DNA of 6,901 bases from Pseudomonadota bacterium (GCA_021785335.1 JAJYFW010000007.1:6668-13568), one strand, 5' to 3'. Shown: positions 1 through 6,264, counted from the first letter of the stretch. Notes: generated from the letters alone by a model not told the origin. Translations and numbers: made by a program.

Positions 1-818
1 CGCTGCATCTCCTCGAACGGCGAGAGCCACGGGTTGCGGTAGTCGAGCCCCACGACGAAGCCATAGGAGACCAGGTTCTCGCCCCAGTGGTAGAGGAACG
101 ACCCGCCATAGGTGGCGCTGTCGAGCGGCCAGCCGATCGTGTGCAGCACCAGACCCTTGCGGTGCGTCTCGGCCGGCACCTCCCACAGTTCCTTGATGCC
201 GATGCCGTAGGTCTGCGGCGCCGCGCCCCGCCGCAGGTCGAAGACGTCGAACAGCTTCTTGGTGATGGAGCCGCGGCAGCCCTCGGCGAGGATCGTGTGG
301 CGGGCGCGCAGTTCCATCCCCGGCTGGAAGTTAGGCCCCCGCTCGCCGTCGCGCCCGATGCCCATGTCGCCGGTGACGACGCCCCGCATCACCCCGTCCT
401 CCACGATCGGCGCCGCCGCCGCGAAGCCCGGGTAGATCTCGACGCCGAGCGCCTCGGCGCGCGCGCCCATCCAGCGCACCACGCTGCCGAGCGAGCCGAT
501 GTAGTTGCCCTTGTTGTGCATCGAGGGCGGCGTCGGCAGCCGGAAGGAGCGCCCGGCGGTGAGCCAGAGGAAGCGGTCGTCCGTCGCCTCGGTGGAAAGC
601 GGCGGCTCGTCGCCGCGCCAGCCCGGCAGCAACTCGTCGAGGGCGCGCGGCTCGATGACGGCGCCCGAGAGGATATGCGCCCCCACCTCGCTGCCCTTCT
701 CGACGACGCAGACCCCGAGATCCGGCTGCAGCTGCTTGAGGCGGATGGCGGCGGCGAGCCCCGCGGGGCCGGCCCCCACGACCAGCACGTCGAACTCCAT
801 GGTCTCGCGTTCGCTCAT
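1..818 (-). CDS. Electron transfer flavoprotein-ubiquinone oxidoreductase (ETF-QO), 3' part off the left edge
   Basis: Inner-membrane flavoprotein/Fe-S enzyme that takes electrons from reduced ETF, fed by fatty-acid and amino-acid dehydrogenases, and passes them to ubiquinone. The reading frame is open from the ATG at 818 to the window edge and gives 272 codons, about half of the usual 540-560 residues. Visible are the FAD-binding motif GAGPAG at residues 15-20, the following VVEKGSEVGAHILSGAV segment at 38-54, GNYIGSLGSVVRW at 104-116, the TGDMG motif at 149-153, AEGCRGS at 178-184, QTYGIGIKELWE at 202-213 and YGGSFLYH at 237-244, all typical of ETF-QO. The C-terminal part with the 4Fe-4S cysteines lies outside the window. 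The first ATG is chosen because GAGGGGG (824-830 on the minus strand) sits just upstream; a second Met at residue 7 is possible. It is divergent from the uracil-DNA glycosylase gene. The family assignment is very secure. Confidence 0.96.
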   Translation of the reverse strand, partial: MSERETMEFDVLVVGAGPAGLAAAIRLKQLQPDLGVCVVEKGSEVGAHILSGAVIEPRALDELLPGWRGDEPPLSTEATDDRFLWLTAGRSFRLPTPPSMHNKGNYIGSLGSVVRWMGARAEALGVEIYPGFAAAAPIVEDGVMRGVVTGDMGIGRDGERGPNFQPGMELRARHTILAEGCRGSITKKLFDVFDLRRGAAPQTYGIGIKELWEVPAETHRKGLVLHTIGWPLDSATYGGSFLYHWGENLVSYGFVVGLDYRNPWLSPFEEMQ

Positions 819-909
819 TGCGTCCCCCTCGTGCGGCAGCCCCGCGTTGCCGGCGGCCGGAAGGATGGTCTAGCAACAGCGGCGGGCAAGAGGCGAGGGA
901 AGGAGCGCG
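819..909. promoter_or_regulatory. Divergent intergenic region between ETF-QO and uracil-DNA glycosylase
   Basis: This 91-bp gap separates two divergently transcribed starts, so it should hold promoters for both. On the plus strand a TTGCCG at 847-852 followed 18 bp later by TAGCAA at 871-876 is a weak sigma-70-like candidate for the glycosylase. I found no good -35/-10 pair for the minus strand and no clear operator. The promoter role follows from gene layout; the boxes themselves are speculative. Confidence 0.35.
898..905 (+). promoter_or_regulatory. Ribosome binding site that supports a GTG start
   Basis: GGAAGGAG lies 4 nt before the GTG at 910. It is one of the strongest Shine-Dalgarno matches in the window and is the main reason for taking GTG at 910 as the start rather than an internal codon within the low-complexity N-terminus. 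Confidence 0.6.
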
Positions 910-1728
910 GTGGACGAACTCGGGGCACTGCGCTGGCAGGTCGAGATCGGCGCCGACGAGGCGATCGCCGAGGCGCCGGTGGACCGGCTCGCCCGGCGCG
1001 AGGCGTCGCGGCCCGTGGTTCCGCCGTCGGCCCCGGCGGCGAGCGCGCCCCTGCCTTCGCGCCCACCCGAGCGCGCGCCCGTGCCGGCCGAGCGTCCTGC
1101 CGCGCCCGCCCTCCCCGCGGCGCGCCGCGCGGAGGAAGTCGCCGCCGCCGCCACCACCCGCGAGGAACTGCGCGCGGCGCTCGCCGCGTTCGACGGCTGC
1201 GGACTCGCCGCCACCGCAACGAATCTGGTCTTTTCCGACGGCAATCCCGAATCCGGCCTGATGTTCGTGGGCGAGGGCCCGGGGGCGGAGGAGGATCGCG
1301 CGGGCCTGCCCTTCGTCGGGCCTTCGGGAAAACTGCTTGACCGCATGCTTGGGTCCATCGGGCTCGACCGCACGCGCGTACTGATCACCAATTTGATCCC
1401 CTGGCGGCCGCCGGGCAACCGCAACCCGACCGATGCCGAGGTCGCGATCTGCCTGCCGTTTCTGATGCGACACATTGCCCTGGTGCGGCCGCGGCGGCTG
1501 GTGCTGCTGGGCGCGATGGCCACGCGGGCCGTCACTGGGAGCAAGTCAGGTATTCGTTCCTTGCGTGGCTCCTGGCGAAATGTGGCAATTCCTGGGCTGG
1601 AAAATCCGATCCCGGCCCTGCCGATGCTCCATCCGGCCTATCTGCTGCGCACGCCCGGCGCCAAGCGCGAAGCCTGGGCGGACCTTATTCTCTTGCGTCG
1701 CACGCTTGATCGCGATGCCGTCGGCTGA
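910..1728 (+). CDS. Uracil-DNA glycosylase, family-4-like, with an N-terminal linker and an incomplete Fe-S cysteine set
   Basis: Base-excision repair enzyme expected to remove uracil, from deaminated cytosine, from DNA. The 272-residue product has about 85 N-terminal residues not found in compact family 4 enzymes, including a Pro/Ala/Arg-rich stretch at about 34-72 that is probably a disordered linker. The glycosylase core follows: NLVFSDGNP (105-113), the catalytic-loop motif GEGPG (121-125), PFVGPSGKLLD (134-144), ITN then WRPPGNR (159-171), and HPAYLLR (241-247). Compared with the remembered Thermus family 4 sequence, C97 and C181 match two of the four 4Fe-4S ligands, while the first ligand position is Phe94 and the one before RPPGNR is Trp165. 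The cluster is therefore probably lost. I recall a Bradyrhizobium glycosylase described as a family-4-related class without a cluster, and this may belong with it. It starts with GTG behind a good ribosome binding site. From about base 1330 its codon choice is less GC-biased than its neighbours'. Confidence 0.92.
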   Translation: MDELGALRWQVEIGADEAIAEAPVDRLARREASRPVVPPSAPAASAPLPSRPPERAPVPAERPAAPALPAARRAEEVAAAATTREELRAALAAFDGCGLAATATNLVFSDGNPESGLMFVGEGPGAEEDRAGLPFVGPSGKLLDRMLGSIGLDRTRVLITNLIPWRPPGNRNPTDAEVAICLPFLMRHIALVRPRRLVLLGAMATRAVTGSKSGIRSLRGSWRNVAIPGLENPIPALPMLHPAYLLRTPGAKREAWADLILLRRTLDRDAVG

Positions 1729-1846
1729 GACGCCGGCGCGCTGGAACGCGATCTTCTTTCTTGTCAACCCCGTCTCATGACCTGAGACCGGCCGATTCGC
1801 AAGAGGGTTGCCCCCGGAGACCGCGAGCGGCTAGGGCCGCCCCGCC
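1729..1846 (+). other. 118-bp gap between glycosylase and transglycosylase genes
   Basis: The gap is same-strand and contains one small dyad at 1772-1788 and a pyrimidine-rich run around 1749-1761. TTGTCA at 1761-1766 resembles a -35 box, but no -10 box follows at the right distance. No small gene is convincing here. The distance leaves open whether the transglycosylase shares a transcript with the glycosylase or has its own promoter. Confidence 0.4.
1772..1788. repeat. Small inverted repeat GTCTCA-N5-TGAGAC
   Basis: A perfect 6-bp dyad with a 5-nt centre lies 43 bp after the glycosylase stop and 58 bp before the transglycosylase start. Two further C:G pairs can form outside a single C/C mismatch. 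No T-run follows, so it is a poor intrinsic terminator. It could be an operator half-site pair or chance. Confidence 0.3.
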
Positions 1847-3679
1847 ATGCGAGAGAGCGGTCACACCCCCTCCCGCCTCGTGGCCCCGGCCCGCGCGCTG
1901 CGCACTCTCCTCGCCGGAGCCGTCCTTCTGGCGAGCGCCGGAATTGCCGAGGCCCATAGCGGAGCATCCACGCCCACGCGTCGCCGTTCGGACGTGGCCT
2001 TTGCCGTGCCGCGCCTGTCGCCGGCGCACCGGGTGGCGTTGCCCGAGCCCCTGACGCCGAGCCAGGCCGCGCTGCTGCGCGCCATCCTCACGACACAGGA
2101 ACGCGGCGAGGCTGCCCGCGCCGCCGCCCTCGATCCCGGCCTGGATACCTCGACCCCGCTCGGCCAGGCGATGCTCGGCCATGTGCTCGCCAATCGCTAC
2201 CTCGGCCCCGGCACGCATCCCGGCGCGAAGACGCTGGAGGCCTGGCTCGCCCGCTGGCCCACGCTGGCCGAGGCGCCGCAGATCCACGCGCTGCTGCTGC
2301 AGCGCCTGCCGCCGGGCGCCAAGCCCCCGCCCCCGCCCGCGCTGCCCACGCTCGCTCCGCCCCCGCCCCCCGCCGACGCACCGAACCCGGACCTGGCGCT
2401 CGGTCCCGGCCTGCGGCGCAACTGGGCGCTCGACCGGCAGGTGCTCGCCGCCGCGCATGGCCGCGCGCCGTACGCCGCCGCGACGCTGATCGCGCGCAGC
2501 AACGTTCCGCCCGCCTACGAGGCGATGCTGCGGGCGGAAGCCGGGCATGTGCTGTTCCTCGAGAACCGCGACCAGGAAGCCTACGACACCGCCGCCCCCG
2601 CGACGCATGAGTGCATCGGCCATCCGCGCTGCGAGGCGCCGGCGCTGGCCGGGTTCGTCGCCGGGCTCGCGGCATGGCGCATGGACGAGCCGGCCAAGGC
2701 GCGCCCGATGTTCGAGGCCGCCTGGCTCGCCCCGCGCACCACGCCCAACCTGCGCGCCGCCGCCGCGTTCTGGGCCGCACGCGCGTACCAGGCGCTGCAC
2801 GAGTCCCGTGGCGTGCGGGTCTGGCTCGCCCGCGCCGCGCGGGAGCCCGCGACCTTCTACGGCCTGCTCGCGCGGCGCATCCTGGGCATGAGCCTGCTCG
2901 GCCCCGCGATTCCCGGCGGCGGCCCGGTGGCGACGCTGGGCGAGGCGGACGTGGACGCGCTGCTGGCCAACCAAGCCGGCGCCCAGGCCTTCGCCCTGCT
3001 GCAGGTGGGCGAGCGCGCCACCGCCGAGGCGGAACTGGCGATCGCCGCCGCCTCCGACCCCTCGCTCGCGCGCTCGGTGATGCTGGTGGCACAGCGCGCC
3101 CGCATGGGCACGCTCGCCGCCCAGGCCGCCGACCTCGTGGCCGCCATCGCCGGCAAGCCGCGCGCGTCGATCCGTTTCACCGTGCCGTCCTATGCGCCGA
3201 GCGGCGGCTTCACCACCGATCCCGCGCTCGTCCTCGGCATCGCCCGGACCGAATCGAATTTCGACGTGCGGCTGGTCTCGCGCGCCGGCGCCAGCGGGCT
3301 GATGCAGATCATGCCGGCGACCGCGTATTTCATCACCGGCGGCCGGCCGGGCAACGTGTTCGACCCCGCGAACAACCTCGCCCTCGGCGAGCGCTACCTC
3401 GCCTGGCTTGGCGCCAGCCCCGCGACCGGCGCCAACCTGCTCAAGGTGCTCGCGAGCTACAACGCCGGCCCGAACGCCTTCGCGGCCTGGTCGAAGGGCA
3501 TCGTCGACCACGGCGATCCGCTGCTCTTCCTCGAGGCGATCCCGATCGACGAGACCCGCGCCTTCATCCCGCGCGTGCTCACTTATACATGGCTCTACGC
3601 CGCGCGGATGGGCCGCGTGCCCGCCTCGCTCGACGCGCTGGCGGCGGACACCTGGCCGCGCTACCGTCCGGCGCGATAG
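1847..3679 (+). CDS. slt: Soluble lytic murein transglycosylase, Slt70-like, secreted
   Basis: Periplasmic enzyme that cleaves the MurNAc-GlcNAc bond of peptidoglycan with formation of 1,6-anhydro-MurNAc, used in wall turnover and remodelling. The 610-residue product begins with a Sec signal: Arg-rich n-region, hydrophobic core at about 20-33, and an AEA|H cleavage site after residue 36. There is no lipobox, so it should be soluble. A proline-rich hinge (about 156-179) separates an N-terminal region from an alpha-helical superhelix (about 190-440) with the Slt-type AFWAARAYQAL (307-317) and ATFYGLLARRILGM (335-348) segments. The C-terminal SLT domain (about 455-590) has the catalytic Glu469 in ARTESNF, GLMQIMP (484-490), ASYNAGP (536-542) and IPIDETRAFIPRVL (565-578). 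Its only cysteines, C256 and C262, could form a disulfide. The ribosome binding site is weak (AGGG at 1833-1836), so the start is likely but not certain. moaB follows after 29 bp. Confidence 0.95.
   Translation: MRESGHTPSRLVAPARALRTLLAGAVLLASAGIAEAHSGASTPTRRRSDVAFAVPRLSPAHRVALPEPLTPSQAALLRAILTTQERGEAARAAALDPGLDTSTPLGQAMLGHVLANRYLGPGTHPGAKTLEAWLARWPTLAEAPQIHALLLQRLPPGAKPPPPPALPTLAPPPPPADAPNPDLALGPGLRRNWALDRQVLAAAHGRAPYAAATLIARSNVPPAYEAMLRAEAGHVLFLENRDQEAYDTAAPATHECIGHPRCEAPALAGFVAGLAAWRMDEPAKARPMFEAAWLAPRTTPNLRAAAAFWAARAYQALHESRGVRVWLARAAREPATFYGLLARRILGMSLLGPAIPGGGPVATLGEADVDALLANQAGAQAFALLQVGERATAEAELAIAAASDPSLARSVMLVAQRARMGTLAAQAADLVAAIAGKPRASIRFTVPSYAPSGGFTTDPALVLGIARTESNFDVRLVSRAGASGLMQIMPATAYFITGGRPGNVFDPANNLALGERYLAWLGASPATGANLLKVLASYNAGPNAFAAWSKGIVDHGDPLLFLEAIPIDETRAFIPRVLTYTWLYAARMGRVPASLDALAADTWPRYRPAR
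2324..2371 (+). repeat. C-rich low-complexity tract with a G-quadruplex motif on the minus strand
   Basis: Six C-runs of 3-6 bases encode the proline-rich hinge of the transglycosylase. Runs at 2324-2328, 2330-2334, 2336-2338 and 2345-2347, with gaps of 1, 1 and 6 bases, meet the usual G3-N(1-7) quadruplex rule when read on the minus strand, which is the template strand of this gene. Further C5 and C6 runs follow at 2360-2371. Whether it folds in the cell is unknown. Confidence 0.6.
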
Positions 3680-3708
3680 ACGACCCCTCGCTGCTGTCAG
3701 GCGCCGCC

Positions 3709-4251
3709 ATGCCCATCGACGAATCCCGCCCCTTCCAGCCCGTCAACATCGCCGTCCTCACGGTCTCGGACACGCGCAGCCTCGCCGAGGACCGCTCCGG
3801 CGACACGCTCGTCGCGCGCCTCGAGGCGGCGGGGCATCACCTCGCGGACCGCAAGCTGCTGCGCGACGAGGTGGACGACATCGCGGCGCAGCTCGCGGCC
3901 TGGATCGACGATCCCAGGGTGGAAGTGGTGATCAGCACCGGCGGCACCGGCATCACCGGCCGCGACGTGACGCCGGAGGCCTTCGAGCGCGTGCTGGAGA
4001 AGCGCATCGAGGGGTTCGGCGAGTTGTTCCGCATGCTGAGCTACCAGACCATCGGCACCTCGACGATGCAGTCCCGCGCCCTCGGCGGCGTGGCGCGCGG
4101 CACCTATCTCTTCGCGCTGCCGGGCAGCACCGGCGCGGTCAGGGACGCGTGGGACGGGATCCTGTCCACCCAGCTCGACATCCGGCACCGCCCCTGCAAC
4201 CTCGTCGAGCTCATGCCCCGGCTTCAGGAGCATCTGCGCAAGGCGAGCTGA
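3709..4251 (+). CDS. moaB: Molybdenum cofactor biosynthesis protein MoaB
   Basis: Cytoplasmic MoaB/MogA-family protein of molybdenum cofactor synthesis. Members with proven activity adenylylate molybdopterin so that molybdate can be inserted, although the E. coli MoaB paralogue is not clearly needed. The 180-residue length fits the family. Visible are the first strand INIAVLTVS-like segment (NIAVLTVSDTR, 13-23), the nucleotide/pterin-binding STGGTGITGRDVTPEA (76-91), and SYQTIGTSTMQSRALGG (111-127) followed by LPGSTGAVRDAWD (137-149). It starts 29 bp after the transglycosylase stop on the same strand and is probably cotranscribed; the Shine-Dalgarno is weak (CAGG region, 3698-3701). No other cofactor genes are in view. 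Its last 41 bp overlap, in antisense, the end of the DJ-1/PfpI gene. Confidence 0.95.
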   Translation: MPIDESRPFQPVNIAVLTVSDTRSLAEDRSGDTLVARLEAAGHHLADRKLLRDEVDDIAAQLAAWIDDPRVEVVISTGGTGITGRDVTPEAFERVLEKRIEGFGELFRMLSYQTIGTSTMQSRALGGVARGTYLFALPGSTGAVRDAWDGILSTQLDIRHRPCNLVELMPRLQEHLRKAS

Positions 4252-4918
4252 GGCCCACGCGCTTCACCAGCGCCTCGCGCGCGGCGCGCATTGCCGCGCC
4301 CCGCCGGCGCGCCTCCGCCAGCACCGCGGCGGGCGCCGTCTCCGGCGAGCCGGCATCGAAGGGCGGCGCCGGCGCGTATTCGATCTGCAGCTGCACCCGC
4401 TGCGCCTCCGCCTCTCCGAACAGCTCCGCGACCAGGCTCAGCGCGAAGTCGATCCCCGCGGTGACGCCGCCGCCGGTGACGAGGTTGCCGTCGCGCACCA
4501 CGCGGCCCCGGGTCGGGATCGCGCCGAGGCCCGTGAGCAGGTCGTGCGCGGACCAGTGCGTGGTGGCGCGGCGGCCGCGCAGCAGCCCGGCGGCGCCGAG
4601 CACCAGCGCGCCGGTGCAGACGGAGGTGACGTAGCGCGCCACGGGCGCCCGCTCGCGCAGGAAGGCGAGGATCGCCGGGTTTTCCATCGCCGCGTTGGCG
4701 CCGGGTCCGCCGGGCACGCACAGGATGTCGAGCGCCGGGCAATCCGCGAGCGTGGTGTCGGGCAGGATGCGCATGCCGGTCTCGGCCGCGACGGGATCGA
4801 GGCTTTCGGCCACCAGGTGCACGGCGAGGCCGGGCGTCTTGCGGAACACCTCGTACGGGCCCGTGAGGTCGAGCTGGGTAAGGTCGGGGAAGAGCAGCAG
4901 GCCCACATGAATCGTCAT
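4211..4918 (-). CDS. DJ-1/PfpI family protein, isonitrile hydratase-like
   Basis: Cytoplasmic class I glutamine-amidotransferase-like protein of the DJ-1/PfpI/ThiJ superfamily, 235 residues. The closest group I recognise is isonitrile (isocyanide) hydratase, which converts isonitriles to N-substituted formamides. As I recall, its active site uses Asp17, Cys101 and Thr102; this protein has D17 in QLDLTGPYEV, and C101-T102 in the nucleophile elbow TSVCTGALVLGAAGLL (98-113), followed by ATTHW (118-122). VPGGPG (68-73) and the GGGVTAGIDFAL segment (149-160) also fit. The start at 4918 has GGAGAG 4 nt upstream. The last dozen or so residues (after about 222) are encoded opposite the end of moaB and may be a late C-terminal extension. 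It is divergent from the radical SAM gene. The superfamily is secure; the substrate is inferred, and a transcription regulator is unlikely because no AraC-type DNA-binding domain follows. Confidence 0.9.
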   Translation of the reverse strand: MTIHVGLLLFPDLTQLDLTGPYEVFRKTPGLAVHLVAESLDPVAAETGMRILPDTTLADCPALDILCVPGGPGANAAMENPAILAFLRERAPVARYVTSVCTGALVLGAAGLLRGRRATTHWSAHDLLTGLGAIPTRGRVVRDGNLVTGGGVTAGIDFALSLVAELFGEAEAQRVQLQIEYAPAPPFDAGSPETAPAAVLAEARRRGAAMRAAREALVKRVGLSSPCADAPEAGA

Positions 4919-5113
4919 CGGTCTCTCCGCGGGTGGTCGTTGGTGTCGGCATCGGCGAGGGCAGGCGGGAACGCGCCGCGATGGCGGCGGCCGACCGGCA
5001 GCGTCGCCGTGGCGCTCGCGGTTGGGGTAATGATATCCATGTTCTCAATATGTTCTTGACCAATCTTCCGGGCTTCGGCAGGGTAGCGCAAGAACGAAGC
5101 AGGAACACGTGCC
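4919..5113. promoter_or_regulatory. Divergent regulatory region between the DJ-1/PfpI and radical SAM genes
   Basis: The region is 195 bp and should hold promoters for both genes. Its striking part is 5028-5066, much richer in A and T than anything else nearby. It contains a GATATC palindrome (5032-5037), two copies of ATGTTCT 11 bp apart, and TTGACC (5056-5061), which could be a -35 box for the radical SAM gene, although no good -10 follows. The half nearer the DJ-1 gene (4931-5020) is GC-rich and shows no gene or clear signal. Confidence 0.5.
5039..5056. repeat. Direct repeat ATGTTCT, 11-bp spacing
   Basis: ATGTTCT occurs at 5039-5045 and again at 5050-5056. The spacing is one helical turn, so both copies face the same side of the DNA, as in tandem sites of OmpR/PhoB-type winged-helix activators. 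The repeat is visible directly; binding by any regulator is conjecture. Confidence 0.4.
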
Positions 5114-6232
5114 ATGACGCCCGATCGTGCCACACTTCCGGCCGGAACCAGCCTGCCCGCGTCGCTGCGGCGCGGCCGTGGCGCGGTGGACAACCCCGCC
5201 AACCGCTTCGACCGCCAGAGCGTGGCGGCCTTCGACGACGGGTGGGAGACGCTGGCGGAGTTCGCCGAGTTGCCGCCGCTCGCCACCACGCTCACCAGGG
5301 ACGCGACGCGTTCGGCGATCAGCTGGAACCAGTCGCCGGATATCGGCTTCGACCGCGCGGTGAACCCGTATCGCGGTTGCGAGCACGGCTGCATCTATTG
5401 CTACGCGCGCCCGACGCACGCCTATCTCGGCTACTCGCCCGGCCTCGATTTCGAGACCAGGCTGCTGTTCAAGCCGGAGATCGCCGCGCTGCTGGAGCGC
5501 GAGCTGAAGAAGCCCGGCTACGTGGCGCGCACGCTCGCACTCGGCTCCAACACCGATCCCTACCAGCCGGTGGAGCGCACGCTGGGCCTGACGCGCGCGG
5601 TGCTGGAGGTGATGGACCGCTACGGCCACCCCGTCAGCATCGTCACCAAGTCCGCGGGCGTGCTGCGCGACCTCGACATCCTCAAGCGGCTCGCCTCGCG
5701 CAACCTCGTGCGCGTGCATCTCTCGGTCACCACGCTGGACGCGGGGCTCGCCCGCGTGATGGAGCCGCGCGCAGCCACCCCCTCGCGCCGCCTGGCCGCG
5801 GTCGCGACACTGGCGCGCGAGGGCGTGCCGGTCTCGGTGCTCGCCGCGCCGATGATCCCCGGCCTCAACGACGCGGAGCTGGAGAGCATCCTGGAGGCGG
5901 CGGCGAAGGCGGGCGCGCGCGAGGCCGGCTACATCCTGCTGCGCCTGCCGCACGAGCTGAGGGAGATGTTCGAGGCCTGGCTCAACGAGCACCGGCCGGA
6001 CCGCGCGGCGAAGGTGCTCTCGCTGATCCGCCAGACGCGCGCGGGCGGGCTCAACGACTCGCGCTTCGGCCACCGCTTCACCGGCGTCGGCGTCTATGCC
6101 GACCTCATCGCGCGGCGTTTCCAGCGCGCGGCGCGGCAATGGGGACTCGACCAGCACACGTCGCTCGACACGTCCCGCTTCGCCGTTCCGGCGGAAGCGC
6201 GGGCGCAGGAGGCGCAGCTCTCGTTGCTTTAG
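5114..6232 (+). CDS. PA0069-family radical SAM protein (spore photoproduct lyase-like fold), function unknown
   Basis: Predicted cytoplasmic radical S-adenosylmethionine enzyme of 372 residues. It belongs to the group annotated PA0069 or Rv2578c-like, related in sequence to spore photoproduct lyase (SplB); no reaction is established for the group that I know of. Visible are the family N-terminal motif GRGAVDNPANRF (21-32), NPYRGCEHGCIYCYARP (84-100) carrying the CxxxCxxC cluster ligands C89, C93 and C96, GSNTDPYQPVE (144-154) in the SAM-binding region, a beta-alpha run with SIVTKS (175-180) and VHLSVTT (201-207), the MEPRAATPSRRL segment (216-227), and APMIPGLND (245-253). These three cysteines are the only ones in the protein, so the hydrogen-donor Cys of true spore photoproduct lyase is missing. 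The start at 5114 is preceded by AGGA at 5101-5104, a somewhat distant ribosome binding site. It converges with pheA. Confidence 0.92.
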   Translation: MTPDRATLPAGTSLPASLRRGRGAVDNPANRFDRQSVAAFDDGWETLAEFAELPPLATTLTRDATRSAISWNQSPDIGFDRAVNPYRGCEHGCIYCYARPTHAYLGYSPGLDFETRLLFKPEIAALLERELKKPGYVARTLALGSNTDPYQPVERTLGLTRAVLEVMDRYGHPVSIVTKSAGVLRDLDILKRLASRNLVRVHLSVTTLDAGLARVMEPRAATPSRRLAAVATLAREGVPVSVLAAPMIPGLNDAELESILEAAAKAGAREAGYILLRLPHELREMFEAWLNEHRPDRAAKVLSLIRQTRAGGLNDSRFGHRFTGVGVYADLIARRFQRAARQWGLDQHTSLDTSRFAVPAEARAQEAQLSLL

Positions 6233-6245
6233 GTAATGGGGTCCG

Positions 6246-6260
6246 GGGGCCTGAGGCCCC
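6246..6260. terminator. GC-rich hairpin between convergent radical SAM and pheA genes
   Basis: GGGGCC-TGA-GGCCCC forms a perfect 6-bp stem with a 3-nt loop, in the 32-bp gap between two convergent stop codons. The position suits a bidirectional terminator, but there is no T-run on either strand, so it would be non-canonical or may only block read-through weakly. Confidence 0.4.
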
Positions 6261-6264
6261 GGCC

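Noticed and set aside
87..1340. Long plus-strand open frame (417 codons) opposite ETF-QO and running into the glycosylase
   Set aside because: It is Arg/Gly/His/Pro-rich, shows no family motif, and lies antisense to a clear ETF-QO sequence; long antisense frames are expected at this GC content.
331..1473. Minus-strand open frame of 380 codons spanning the divergent gap
   Set aside because: It crosses both the ETF-QO start and the glycosylase core in other frames and has shadow-type composition.
1761..1766. TTGTCA as a -35 box for the transglycosylase
   Set aside because: No acceptable -10 hexamer is found 16-19 bp downstream.
1775..3511. Minus-strand open frame of 578 codons opposite the transglycosylase
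   Set aside because: It is low-complexity Gly/Arg/Ala sequence with no recognisable domain, whereas the plus strand encodes a complete signal peptide and SLT domain.
2611..3708. Upstream extension of moaB within the frame that reaches back to 2611
   Set aside because: The part before 3709 overlaps the transglycosylase and is Arg/Pro-rich; MoaB homology begins at the ATG at 3709 and the length of 180 residues fits the family.
4919..5135. N-terminal extension of the DJ-1/PfpI protein or a separate small gene in the divergent gap
   Set aside because: The frame reaching upstream is not in register with the DJ-1 protein, and the ATG at 4918 has a good ribosome binding site.
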